From: JBFWMG01 sp050251715
GTDB lineage: Bacteria; Desulfobacterota; Desulfovibrionia; Desulfovibrionales; Desulfovibrionaceae
DNA length: 56,239 nt
Assembly (NCBI GenBank): GCA_050251715.1
Contig: JBFWMG010000023.1
Coordinates: 1-56,239, forward strand
Direction of reading: 5' to 3'
The notes under the pieces were generated by a model that saw only the letters and a program-made list of their open reading frames with translations, had not been told where the DNA came from and did no database searches. Positions 8,522-17,300 of this stretch are shown in pieces. Positions within the stretch are counted from its first letter, which is position 1, and each line of letters begins with the position of its first letter. Position numbers and translations under genes: made by a program.

Positions 8522-8758
8522 ATGAGGTGTAATTGCAAGTGGCTTTGTGATGTTAAACACGAAGAGAATGACCACCCTACAGAATACAAAAGAGGATGGA
8601 TTCGAAGGGAGTATGAGGAGAAAACAGAAATATGCAACACTGACTGCGTTCGAGATGGATATGGCCTTTGGTTTTGCCCTAGATGCAAAACAGGCTATGG
8701 GCAACCGGACATTTGCCATTATACAGTTTGCAAACAATGTGGGCTCAGAATGTTTTGA
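8522..8758 (+). CDS. Small Cys-rich zinc-ribbon protein B, paralogue of A
   Basis: A 78-aa protein from ATG 8522, chosen because GAAGGAG sits six bases upstream and because it aligns the N-terminus with protein A (CNCKW ... DV). Paired cysteines CPRC and CKQC form the ribbon; ICNTDC precedes them as a possible second site. It keeps the order of A: a CNCKW start, a charged middle, then the ribbon and a short aromatic end. The spacing from A is 183 bases and each gene carries its own strong ribosome-binding site, so the pair looks like a tandem duplication that has diverged. Function unknown. Confidence 0.6.
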   Translation: MRCNCKWLCDVKHEENDHPTEYKRGWIRREYEEKTEICNTDCVRDGYGLWFCPRCKTGYGQPDICHYTVCKQCGLRMF

Positions 8759-8854
8759 CACAAAATTTGCCCTCAGTTACATCTATATGGCAATTACCCA
8801 TAACCAGTCACGCGATCATTTTATAGCATTTGTCTTTTTATAAAGAGGTGGACC

Positions 8855-9049
8855 ATGGATAAAAAATACCGCCAAAGATGTAGATGTGGAAAAGAGTTTT
8901 ATTCTGAGCAACCATATGAAAGCACGTGTGAGGAATGCGAAAAAAAAGAGAGACTCACTCCAATCTGGAATTTGGGCCCTCCTCGTTGTCACAAATGTCG
9001 AACCCTGCTTAATCAGCTTGGCTTCTGTCCCCATTGCGGAAACGCGTAG
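8855..9049 (+). CDS. Small zinc-ribbon protein C
   Basis: A 64-aa protein with AAAGAGGTGG just upstream of ATG 8855. It contains two successive four-cysteine sites: CRCGKEF with CEEC, then CHKC with CPHCGNA, so it could bind two zinc ions. It is shorter and more regular than its two upstream neighbours and does not share their CNCKW start. The last knuckle (GFCPHCG) is typical of double zinc ribbons that act as adaptors. Third in a row of same-strand Cys-rich small genes in the island. Function unknown. Confidence 0.55.
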   Translation: MDKKYRQRCRCGKEFYSEQPYESTCEECEKKERLTPIWNLGPPRCHKCRTLLNQLGFCPHCGNA

Positions 9050-9059
9050 GATGAACAGA

Positions 9060-9292
9060 AATAGTATTCACCTGACACCGCCGCCCCTGGCGGGATGATG
9101 ATTACGCCGCTGATGGTCAGGTCGGCGACGGTGCCGTCGCCGCGCAGCATGGTCAGGAACTGGGACTCCAGGTCGATGGCCATTGGACCGTTGTAGAGCG
9201 TGCGCATCTGGTCGACTTCCTGGACCGCGCTCCGGGCTAGGCCGGTGCTGCCGCCGTTGCGGATGACTCCCCTACCCTCTTCCCTTATCTCT
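9060..9292 (-). pseudogene. Possible fragment of a decayed mobile-element gene
   Basis: The base composition becomes GC-rich at about 9070, matching the mobilization genes to the right. Read on the minus strand, the frame gives a protein-like stretch (GLARSAVQEVDQMRTLYNG; GDGTVADLTISGVIIIPPG) with no proper start and an end that runs into the antisense of the zinc-ribbon gene. It looks like the remains of a gene truncated downstream of the coupling-protein gene. No family recognised; it may be chance coding potential. Confidence 0.25.
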
Positions 9293-11179
9293 CTATACCC
9301 TCCCTCGCCGCCTGTTGTGTGCCAGCGGCTCGCGGCACTTTTCGCAGAGAAGTTCCACATACATTCGACCGCTTGAATACGTCGTCTTCACGTCCCCTAC
9401 CCGGCCACAATGCATGCAGAATTCCAAGGTCTGCGTAACGACCTCGCGAATAATGTCACGTATGGCATGTTCCGGCGTTCCCTTCACAAGCAACTCACCG
9501 TCCGCCACGACAAGCTTTTCGAGGCGCACAGGCGCATCCAGGCTCTGGATTTGGCTCAAAGCCTCTTCAATGGGGGGGAGCCACCCCAGTGGAAAATCAA
9601 GACTGACCTCGTCCTTGAAATCCCATAGCGGCCAATACTTGTAGTACACCTCCAGCAGATGGGGCTCCTTGAGCCACGTTGGCGCGTCCACATAACTTTC
9701 AACGATCTTTGCGAGGCTCGCCTCGTGCGCCTTGATCCGTTGGAGATGGTCCGCGCTATCCGTTGCTGTGTGTCCGACGCTGTTCATGACCAATGGCACT
9801 ATGCTTTTGCGCGTGCGCTCGTACTCTTCCTGAACGTGCTCGTGGGTGACGTGCAATCGACGATCGCGAAGATCGAATTTCGCCAGCACGCATTCCCCCT
9901 GGGCCAGCTTATGGAGCGGGCGTTCAAATTCGTAAAAGTGTCGAAACCAGGCGTCGGCCGCAGGATCGTCGGTCTGCATGAGAAGTTTGACCGAGCAGTT
10001 GGCGACTAGGCCGTCGATGCGCTCGCGTTGACCGGCCAGGTAGAGCGAGGAAAGCGCCTGCGTGGCTGCGATGTTGATGTTCCTGAACTCGCGGCTCTTG
10101 GAAAACCAGGAAAAATCGTCGAGGGCATTGTGGTCGTCCACGTCGAGGATGTCCTGGAATTCGTCGAGAAGTAAAAAGGTGAAAAGGTCCGATGGGATGT
10201 CCCCGTTGTCAAACCGCTCGTAGATGTCCTTGTAGAACTTCTCCTTGAGCCATTTGGCAATGAGATTACCGACGTCGTTCTGGGCGATGCCGAAACGGAT
10301 GACGACGATCCGCCGCTGCCGGTAGAGAAGGTCCTTGAAGTCGATGGGCAGGCTGCCGTCCGGGTGTGAAAAATGGGTAAAAAGGGCATCGTCGCGGCAA
10401 AGAGCCTCCAGCACTCGCCTCGGCTGATGCAGCATCCAGGCGAGCTGCATGTCCCACTCTTGTCTGCCGCGAGAGGATTCGACCAGTCGTTCATTCAACG
10501 GGTGGAAGGCGTCATTGGACACGCGGGTGACGAACGGCACGTGGCGAGGATTGTGCCCGTCATAGTGCGTGCGGCGGAAATAGTTAAATACCAAGCGGGA
10601 GAAATGATAGTCGCCGAGCATCTTGGCAATAAGTGCAAAGCTCGGTTGAAACTCATGCTGCCCGGCTTCCGCAAGGAGTGCGAGGAGGTAGGCGATGTCC
10701 GTGGTGATGCGGATACCCTTGAAAGCCCAGTCCACGTTGGACGTGTGGCCGATCCTGTGCATGATCATGGTGGTGAACAGCCGTTCGATTTCCTGAAACG
10801 GCTGACCATGGAGAAGGTTGAGCCGCTCCGCCGTGGGATGTGTCCCAAGCTCGACGACATCCGCCTCGCGGCCATAGCGCCTAGCCAGGGCGCGGATCTG
10901 GTCGGTGAGGTTGTTCTTCACGTCGATGATGAGCCCAGGCAGTCCGGCCCGGATGCACCGTGCGGCCATGGGCAGCACAATGGAGGCGGTCTTCCCGCGC
11001 CCCACGCCGCCGATTGCCAGGACGTTATGGCTTCCTTCCTGAAAAGAGATGGTGGCGCCACTGTCGAATCGGTAGAGAGTGTCGCAGTGCGGTCGAGGCT
11101 GGATGGCCTCACGACTACAATGAAGAACACGGATAGCCGCGATGTCCTTCTCCCTGAAAAGCCTGGCAATGTCGGTCAT
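9293..11179 (-). CDS. TraD/VirD4-like type IV coupling protein with C-terminal zinc ribbon
   Basis: A 628-aa conjugation ATPase that would bring relaxase-bound DNA to a mating channel at the inner membrane. I chose ATG 11179 (MTDIARLF), which has GGGGAAA upstream; an 18-residue extension to 11233 is possible. Walker A is GGVGRGKTAS, and Walker B is FLLLDEFQDI in the second half of the ATPase. WFSKSREFRNINIAATQALSS in two pieces matches the ATPase core of VirD4/TraG proteins. No long N-terminal membrane domain is visible, unlike classical VirD4. The last 35 residues add a CxxC...CxxC pair (CMHCG, CEKC), a putative zinc ribbon. It lies downstream of the mob genes on the same strand, separated from them by one oppositely oriented small gene. 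Confidence 0.8.
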   Translation of the reverse strand: MTDIARLFREKDIAAIRVLHCSREAIQPRPHCDTLYRFDSGATISFQEGSHNVLAIGGVGRGKTASIVLPMAARCIRAGLPGLIIDVKNNLTDQIRALARRYGREADVVELGTHPTAERLNLLHGQPFQEIERLFTTMIMHRIGHTSNVDWAFKGIRITTDIAYLLALLAEAGQHEFQPSFALIAKMLGDYHFSRLVFNYFRRTHYDGHNPRHVPFVTRVSNDAFHPLNERLVESSRGRQEWDMQLAWMLHQPRRVLEALCRDDALFTHFSHPDGSLPIDFKDLLYRQRRIVVIRFGIAQNDVGNLIAKWLKEKFYKDIYERFDNGDIPSDLFTFLLLDEFQDILDVDDHNALDDFSWFSKSREFRNINIAATQALSSLYLAGQRERIDGLVANCSVKLLMQTDDPAADAWFRHFYEFERPLHKLAQGECVLAKFDLRDRRLHVTHEHVQEEYERTRKSIVPLVMNSVGHTATDSADHLQRIKAHEASLAKIVESYVDAPTWLKEPHLLEVYYKYWPLWDFKDEVSLDFPLGWLPPIEEALSQIQSLDAPVRLEKLVVADGELLVKGTPEHAIRDIIREVVTQTLEFCMHCGRVGDVKTTYSSGRMYVELLCEKCREPLAHNRRRGRV

Positions 11180-11382
11180 GGCGTTTCCCCATCGCGAGTG
11201 CAAAAAGAGGTGAAAAACGACTCCCAGGATCAAATCTCACAGTCAACCGGCAAGAGTCTTTACGGCGCCACATCAAACGGTTAATGTCGAATGCCTGGAT
11301 GTTTTGAATATGACTCTGCGAATCCACATACTGATGTATTCAAAATATACTATTTGATGCAATCTGTCAAGAGGTATTGACT

Positions 11383-11655
11383 GTGAAGCACCTAAAATAC
11401 GTCCAAGAACCACAGCTCAAATCGTTGTTGGCGGAAGGGGTAGAGGTAAAGCTGACATTCCATCCTGCAAATGAAAGCGAGGATGAAGACAAGACCCAAT
11501 TTTATCCTGTCATCTCGCTGCCATCAGGTGAATACGGTCTTAAAACACAACGAGGCCAGGTAAGGCTTTTTACACCTCAAGCAGCTGTGGCATGGGCAGA
11601 AAGATTGGGAGTGGCAGAGGTAAGATTTTCGCTCACCGGTGAGGTGCAGCAATAG
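11383..11655 (+). CDS. Small hypothetical protein between mob genes and coupling-protein gene
   Basis: A 90-aa protein from GTG 11383, with AGAGG eight bases upstream (TTG 11377 is less likely). It begins MKHLKYVQEPQLKSLLAEG, is acidic in the middle (NESEDEDK) and ends with short predicted beta strands and a helix (AAVAWAERLG). It is transcribed opposite to both flanking mobilization genes, and the upstream DNA is A+T-rich. It may be a small accessory or regulatory protein of the element; no family recognised. Confidence 0.45.
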   Translation: MKHLKYVQEPQLKSLLAEGVEVKLTFHPANESEDEDKTQFYPVISLPSGEYGLKTQRGQVRLFTPQAAVAWAERLGVAEVRFSLTGEVQQ

Positions 11656-11801
11656 ATTTCCGGGATTGAGCCTGTCGGACTGAGGTCGCCCGACTACGAA
11701 GTAAAGAGGCATAGCCGTCTCTCTGGCGCTCTCCAGTTCGCATTACATCTTTAAGCGTCTTTGGATTCGTTCCTCAACGTGATGAAGGGTCGTTACCCTT
11801 C

Positions 11802-12002
11802 TCACAACTTCTCCAATGCGCTTAACAAGCGCTCCAATACGCTCGCCAATTGATGGACGTTCTCCGTCTCCTTGGCCAGTTCCTTGTGTTGAAGCGCAAG
11901 CTGAATCTGCCGTTGCTCCAGCCTGTTCAGGCGGGCGCCCAGCGTATTTTCCATTCGAGCCAGTGCCTCGATGAGTTCGCGTTCCAGTTGCGTCTGCGGC
12001 AT
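11802..12002 (-). CDS. MbeD-like mobilization protein, nested in relaxase gene
   Basis: A 66-aa, almost wholly helical protein (LERELIEALARMENTLGARL; LERRQ-like heptads; VLERLLSALEKL), a short coiled coil. Length, composition and position fit MbeD of ColE1-type plasmids, which is needed for mobilization and has been linked to entry exclusion. It starts three bases after the MbeB-like stop and lies completely inside the 3' part of the relaxase reading frame, in a different frame. Because the protein is low in complexity, the family call rests mostly on context. Confidence 0.55.
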   Translation of the reverse strand: MPQTQLERELIEALARMENTLGARLNRLEQRQIQLALQHKELAKETENVHQLASVLERLLSALEKL

Positions 12003-12005
12003 GTT

Positions 12006-12569
12006 CTACCTCGGCTGCATGTTGAAGGCCTGCCGGGCTCCAAACGTCCCCGTCTCTCCGATCGTCCATCCGACCGGCAGGACAATCCAGCGGTTCCGGC
12101 CATCCTCGATGAGGTCCAGTCCCCATGTCGTTGCCCGTAGTTGCTCCAGCGTCTGCTGTTGCGCCAATATCTGGGCGTCCAGTTGAGTGCTCTTCTCCCA
12201 TTGCGTTCGGAGCGTTCTCGTGAGGTACTCCGTCGTCCCCCAGGCCCCCAGGGCAATCGCAAAGAGCAGGGCCAAAGCCGTCAATTGCGACATGATCCAT
12301 GAGACCTTGAGTGACAACCTCACTCGGGAAATCGCGTCGGAGGTCTTTGCCGTCTCGGCCTGCAGCCGTTGGCGGAAACGCTGCTGGTCGTGGGCCATAG
12401 CGTCGCCTGTTGTAGCAAGCACGTTTGCCGATTTCCTCTGCAAGTCGTGCGCGAGTTGCTCCAGCTTTTTCGAGGTCAACGCCGTCAACTGCAACCTGTC
12501 CTCTTCCATCCTCTGATGCAGCTGCGACAGCAGCGTGGTCATATGTCTTGGTGTCGAATTCTCTTGCAT
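12006..12569 (-). CDS. MbeB-like mobilization protein, nested in relaxase gene
   Basis: A 187-aa protein starting inside the relaxase codons for LYAREF. Residues 10-70 (MTTLLSQLHQRMEEDRLQLT; LEQLAHDLQRKSANVL) are helical and resemble the N-terminal region of MbeB. A membrane segment follows at about residues 98-120 (ALALLFAIALGAWGTTEYL), then a coiled-coil stretch and a short globular end (GWTIGETGTFGARQAF). In ColE1, MbeB helps the relaxase contact the donor membrane or coupling protein; the membrane helix here suits that. Its stop is four bases before the MbeD-like gene. The open frame stays intact even though the relaxase frame is interrupted. Confidence 0.6.
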   Translation of the reverse strand: MQENSTPRHMTTLLSQLHQRMEEDRLQLTALTSKKLEQLAHDLQRKSANVLATTGDAMAHDQQRFRQRLQAETAKTSDAISRVRLSLKVSWIMSQLTALALLFAIALGAWGTTEYLTRTLRTQWEKSTQLDAQILAQQQTLEQLRATTWGLDLIEDGRNRWIVLPVGWTIGETGTFGARQAFNMQPR

Positions 12570-13335
12570 AGAGTCCCCCTCGCAACCGCCATCTGTCGCC
12601 GGTCATCGGGTCTTTGATTGTTATATATTCCACTCCTGCACGAGGCACCTCGAAACCAGCGTCCTTGAACAACTGGATGAGTTGCGGGCGATCAGCTACC
12701 AGCCCAAGGCGGACGTGCTCGGTGGCGAAGGCGTGCAACACCTTGCGCGGGTCAGGGGCCAATTCGATACCTCTGCGCAAGGCATCCGCTTCGACCACTG
12801 CTCGATAGCCTGGACTGTGGGTACGACGATATTTAGGATCATCGGGCCTCGCCCAGCCACAGCTGTAGTTTCAGGTGTCACGCAGAAGGTCATAGGCCAA
12901 GGGGGGTAACGGCGTTCCATCAGGCGTACGTCGGCATGGCGGCGCAGGATTGTAGCTCTTGCCGGAGTGCAACTCGACGCGCGGGATGATGGCGTGGAGT
13001 TCGACACGGCCGCAATGCTCATGGCGAATCCAGAGGATGTCGTAGCCATCCCAAGGAAGGCCGGAAAACGCGACCGCTTCGAACTCATTCATGAGTTGCC
13101 GCTGTTGGTGGGATGTCGGCTTATCCTCCGGGGCGAACGAGATCACTGCCGACGAGTATTTATGCTTGAAGTCCAGGCAGTTGATAAGCCTTATGGTTCG
13201 CCCAGGATCGCCCCGCAGCACCTGCGGCGCGGGCGTTCGCACCTTCCCGTTGACTGGATTGACGGCGGATACGCAGTAATCGACCGGCCCATCTCCATCC
13301 CCAGTGCCACGAGGCAAAAATTTGATCAGCACAGG

Positions 13336-13647
13336 TTACCCCTTGAAATAATTGTTAAGAGCCCGCTCAAGGCTCATGAGAACGGTGATGATCCGGGCCG
13401 CCTCAGCACCCTTCTTATGCGCATTTGCCCATCTCGCTATCTGGTTCAGATTATTTCCTATCATTGCCATAGCGAGAAGTCGCTCGCGCTCATGCTTCCG
13501 GCTGGTTGGCGACCATGGCCGCACCCTGCTCATCGCGTCGCGCAGGAGATCCGCAAGAGGTTGGCCACAACTGCTGGCTTTGGCCTCCCAATCGCGCTTC
13601 TCCTCGTCGGATAGCCGCACTTCGATCCGCTTGTCCCGGCGCATCAT
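13336..13647 (-). CDS. mobC: MbeC/MobC-like relaxosome accessory protein
   Basis: A 103-aa basic protein. The start MMRRDKRIEVRLSDEEKRDWEAKA in two pieces is the ribbon-helix-helix opening of MobC/MbeC proteins, with the beta strand KRIEVRLSD as DNA-contacting arm. The C-terminal half (IGNNLNQIARWANAHKKG) is the conserved MobC motif. Such proteins bind oriT and open it for the relaxase. The stop is three bases before the relaxase start, giving the ColE1 order mbeC, mbeA, mbeB, mbeD. It is one of the best-supported calls in the mobilization module. Confidence 0.8.
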   Translation of the reverse strand: MMRRDKRIEVRLSDEEKRDWEAKASSCGQPLADLLRDAMSRVRPWSPTSRKHERERLLAMAMIGNNLNQIARWANAHKKGAEAARIITVLMSLERALNNYFKG

Positions 13648-13765
13648 TCAATTGGGGGTCGAGGGGGCTCTGCCCCCCGCCAGCACCCTGCAGTCCGGGA
13701 ATGCAATGTACGGACAAAGGGGAGGCTGGCTTGTGCCGTTGGGTCGGAATGCGCTTCTCGGGAAC

Positions 13766-13984
13766 TCATGACCTACTCCGGGTATTGAGCCACTCGACAA
13801 GGTCTTCACGACGATATGCGACTCGTCCGTTGAATGTAATTTTCCGTGGACCAAGGCCCTGACTGTCAAGGTTCTGCAAGTAGCCTCTGCGGTACGGCAG
13901 GCCATGTTTGTCAGCGAGCTGATTCCATCGATGTCGCCAAATGACAGGAGGCAGCAGATATTCCAGGTACGAAAAATCAATCAT
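13766..13984 (-). CDS. AlpA-like helix-turn-helix regulator or excisionase
   Basis: A 72-aa protein from ATG 13984 (MIDFSYLEYLLPP), with GGAG upstream; longer frames upstream lack support. The C-terminal part (GPRKITFNGRVAYRREDLVEWL, in two pieces) has the arrangement of MerR-like/AlpA winged-helix excisionases, which bind att or promoter DNA of integrated elements. It is 118 bases upstream of mobC on the same strand. A 9-bp inverted repeat at 14043-14066 lies about 60 bases before its start and may be its operator. It could regulate integrase or act as the directionality factor. Confidence 0.6.
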   Translation of the reverse strand: MIDFSYLEYLLPPVIWRHRWNQLADKHGLPYRRGYLQNLDSQGLGPRKITFNGRVAYRREDLVEWLNTRSRS

Positions 13985-14319
13985 GGCAATTTCTCCTTCA
14001 GGCTTTTCACAACTGATGCGAGCCGAAGAGGAATTAATCATCACACATAGCGCATGGGCTATGTGTCTCAATATAAAGTTATGAATTAATATGATTTATT
14101 TTTATACCTAAGAAATAATTGTTTTGATGCCGTTCCCAATCCCCTTCCCCTGGCGTGCGCGCCTAGACCGGAATCGATCCTGCAGAGCTTAAGGCTTTTT
14201 GCGAAGCGCTTGCCCAGATTGGTCGACCATACCGAAAGCAGGTGAGGTGTGGCACGGCAACTGGTCTTAGGATGCGCTAGTGGTTGCAATTAAAACTCTG
14301 CTTTGAGAAAGTCGGGGGT
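13985..14319. promoter_or_regulatory. Divergent control region with inverted repeat; possible oriT region
   Basis: Non-coding region between the leftward alpA/mob genes and the rightward avs gene. It holds a perfect 9-bp inverted repeat, ACACATAGC (14043-14051) and GCTATGTGT (14058-14066), and an A+T-rich tract (about 14075-14120) with a second, looser repeat of AATTAAT. In ColE1-like elements oriT lies just upstream of mobC, so the nick site could be here or at 13648-13765. The string CTGGTCTTAGG near 14262 recalls ColE1-type nick sites but is only a suggestion. Confidence 0.4.
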
Positions 14320-17300
14320 ATGAAAAAAGTAAAAGCTCAAGCAGGCGCAACATCGTTGCCCGGCGCGGCAGAGTCCAACGCAGGTGATGATTTTCATGTG
14401 CTCTGGGCATGTCGGAAGTGCTTAGCGCTGCTAGATCGCCGTTCCGAACTGAGTGCTGTCTTCGTGGAGGATGTGTCAGCCTTCGATATGAAAAATACGA
14501 AGGCGGATGCTTATCTGATGGCAGATGTGTCTGAATATTACGGCCTAAAGGATGGAAGAGCACCTGAGTGGTGCGGCCTCGCTCACGCGACTCGAGTTGT
14601 CGTTTCCCAACTCAAATACAGCACGAGACATCCAGAACGATCATGGACGATTGCCCGGCTTACGACAATCTCTGGTAAAGAAAAGCAGCGGTCAGTTCTT
14701 AGCCGATTTGTCGACACGCTGAAGGCATATCTTGGTAAAAATGCCCGTAATGAGGTGTTGGCAAAACTCCAACTCTGCTTGGTTAGCAATCAGCCGCTGG
14801 ATTCTGCGTTGCTTCAGGCTGTCAATGAGGCCCAGCATGTTTTGCACAAGCTGTTTGGTTCACAAAATATACAACTACGTGTTCTTCTGCGAGAACTTAC
14901 TGAACCTACGAAGCGGCTCATCAATGAATTTTACAAAAAAACTCAAGGCGTTTCCTCGACGGCCTTCGTGGACTTGTTGCGAGTGATTGATCTGACCATG
15001 TGTGGACAGGAAAACCGGTGGAACCAACGTAACGCAGTCTTGTCCAAAATAGGCGATCTGGTTTCGGAGCATCTGGATTCCTACTATCTTAAACTGCGGG
15101 CGCACATCGATAGTCGCATGCTTCCGCATTCTGGAATCCCTACACCGATTACGCGGGAAAACTTGCTGGTCGCTCTGGGCGTGGTGGGAGAGGAGAGCCT
15201 GTTTCCGTCTCCACCATTATTTGAAACGACCGAAAACTACATTCCCACTGGCGAGCCGAAGCGCCTTGCCGACACAATTTTCGGGCTTCCTCATGGCAAA
15301 ATACTTGTGCGAGGTGAAGCAGGCGTGGGAAAGACCGCTGTTGTGCAACGCCTTGCCGACCACCTGCCTCCTGGGTCCGAGGTCTTCTTCTATGACTGCT
15401 ACGGAGGTGGGAGGTATCGTGAGACTTGCGACGAGCGGCACTCCCCTATCAGAGCAGTTATACAAATTGTCAACGAGCTTGCAGTGCGGCTCGGTCTACC
15501 TCTGTGCATAAATCTGGGAGCGCATCTTCCGGACCAGATGAGGTGGTTGGAAAAGAGTCTGTCCAATGCGAGCGAACTGGTTGCCAATCAAAAAGGATTG
15601 TTGATCCTGGTCATTGACGCTGCAGACAACAGTGTCTTTGCTGGAAAAGACTGTGGCAATGGGAGTTTTGTAAAGCATATTTGGGGCCTGAAGCTGCATC
15701 ACGACTGCCGTCTAGTAGTTACCGCCCGGCACGGTGAGAGATCGTCGTCAGATTATCTTGGATACAGGGAAGCCCCCCTGTTGTTCGATGTAAAAGCATT
15801 CGATACGGGGCAATCTCTGATCCATTTGCGTACACGTTTTCCTGACGCCATTGAGGACGCAGGTCTTCGTTTTCATAGAAAGACAAATGGTAATCCACGG
15901 CTGCAAAAATATACCCTTGATGATCGGAAACCAGAAGAAAGTCTTGATGATTTGCTCAATCGCACGCACGAGACCCTCCAAGCAGTCTTTGCGGATATAT
16001 GGCAGCGCGCCATAGAGCCTTTACCTGCAACGCAACGAGAGAACTTCGCTTTTCTTTCTTGCCTGTTACCACCAATCCCAGTCTCGACTTTTGCGGCTCT
16101 TAGTGGAAGTGAAACGGATGCGATCCGCCACTCTTGCAGAGGATTCGAGCCGGGGCTCATTCTTACATCCAAAGACACGTTGCGATTTTTAGATGAGGAC
16201 TTTGAAACATTTGTCCATGATCGCCTGAATGCAACAGAGCGCGCGAGCGCCCATGCAGATATCGGCAAACGTATGACAGGTCTAGCTTCCGAGGACGCCT
16301 ATGCCGCGACGCACCTAGCCCGCCACTATGAAAAAGGGAATTGCCCCAATGAACTCATCGAATTGGCACTAAGCGGAGATGCTCCTCAAGCCATTCAAGA
16401 TGAAACAGCACGACATGCCGTTGTGTTTGACCGATTGCGTAGGGCCTTCACCGTGGCTGACCGGCATGACAGAAAAGCCGACGTGCTCAAGCTGATGGTT
16501 TTGTCGGCAGAGGCAGCCCAGAGCAAGGCCGGTTTGGATGAAATCATCGGCGATCGACTCGATTTTGCGATGCGTTACGGTGATCCGCAGACCGTGGCCC
16601 AGGGCTTCCTCAAACAGGGCAACGAGGAACTTGGAGAGTTGCATTTCAGAATTGCGGCTCGGCTTGCAAGGTTGGAAGGGAAACAAAAGGAAGCCTGGAC
16701 TCACCTCAGGATGGGAGAGGCGTGGCTTCATGATGTTAGTGCGAAATATGGGTCACGTTTCCACATCAAAAGAGAATCCGTTGCTCATGCTGCGGAGGCC
16801 ATTTTTCTTCTGGCCGGTCCTGCCCGTGCTTTGAGATGGTTGTCTCGCTTTCGTAATTTTTCTTTTGTTGCACGTTGCTGCTGGCTACTTGCTTCGGCTC
16901 TGGCATTAGACATCAAGCCTACTGAGCAGGAACGTCTTTGGGCAAGACTTCCTCTCGATCCCAGAGTAGCCGCTCTCTTTTTGGTAGCTTTTTGGAAAGC
17001 GGGCAACGTTCCGTCATCCGACCTAGTGGAAGCTGTAGCGCAAGATGTTGCGAGATTCCTTGATGAAGGCAACAAATGGTGTCTGTGCAGACAAAACCCG
17101 ATCAGCCGCGACACGGATGATCCGTTTGAGTGGGCACATACCATCGATTTCTACGAACTCTTGGCTCGGCACGGGCACTCGGATCTGGCGGTTCGGTTTC
17201 TTGAGCAAATGCCTTTTGATTTGCCGGACTCCCCTGCTTGGCGTGGATGGGGTGTGCGCAGAATTGCTCCCGAACTCCGTGGGATTGCTTTGCATGGGGT

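Larger units (their letters stand above)
11743..13332 (-). pseudogene. mobA: MbeA/MobA-type relaxase gene interrupted by an in-frame TGA
   Basis: Read through one stop, this is a 529-codon relaxase, close to the 517 aa of ColE1 MbeA. The N-terminal part (13332 to 12874) starts MLIKFLPRGTGDGDGPVDY, the family opening. It contains the H-E-N type active-site region: LHAIIPRVEL followed by SGKSYNP. A TGA at 12871-12873 then interrupts it, but the same frame continues without a shift (NYSCGWARPDDPKYRR ... VLHAFATEH ... GVEYITIKDPMTGDRWRLRG) to 11743. That part matches the rest of the MbeA domain. The tail overlaps mbeB- and mbeD-like genes in another frame, as in ColE1. The TGA may be a real nonsense mutation or a base-calling error; a Trp codon (TGG) would fit. 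The enzyme would nick oriT and carry the strand during mobilization. Confidence 0.75.

Noticed and set aside
12871..12873. Selenocysteine or other programmed read-through at the relaxase TGA
   Set aside because: No selenocysteine hairpin is obvious just downstream, and relaxases are not known selenoproteins. A Trp-to-stop change or sequencing error is simpler.
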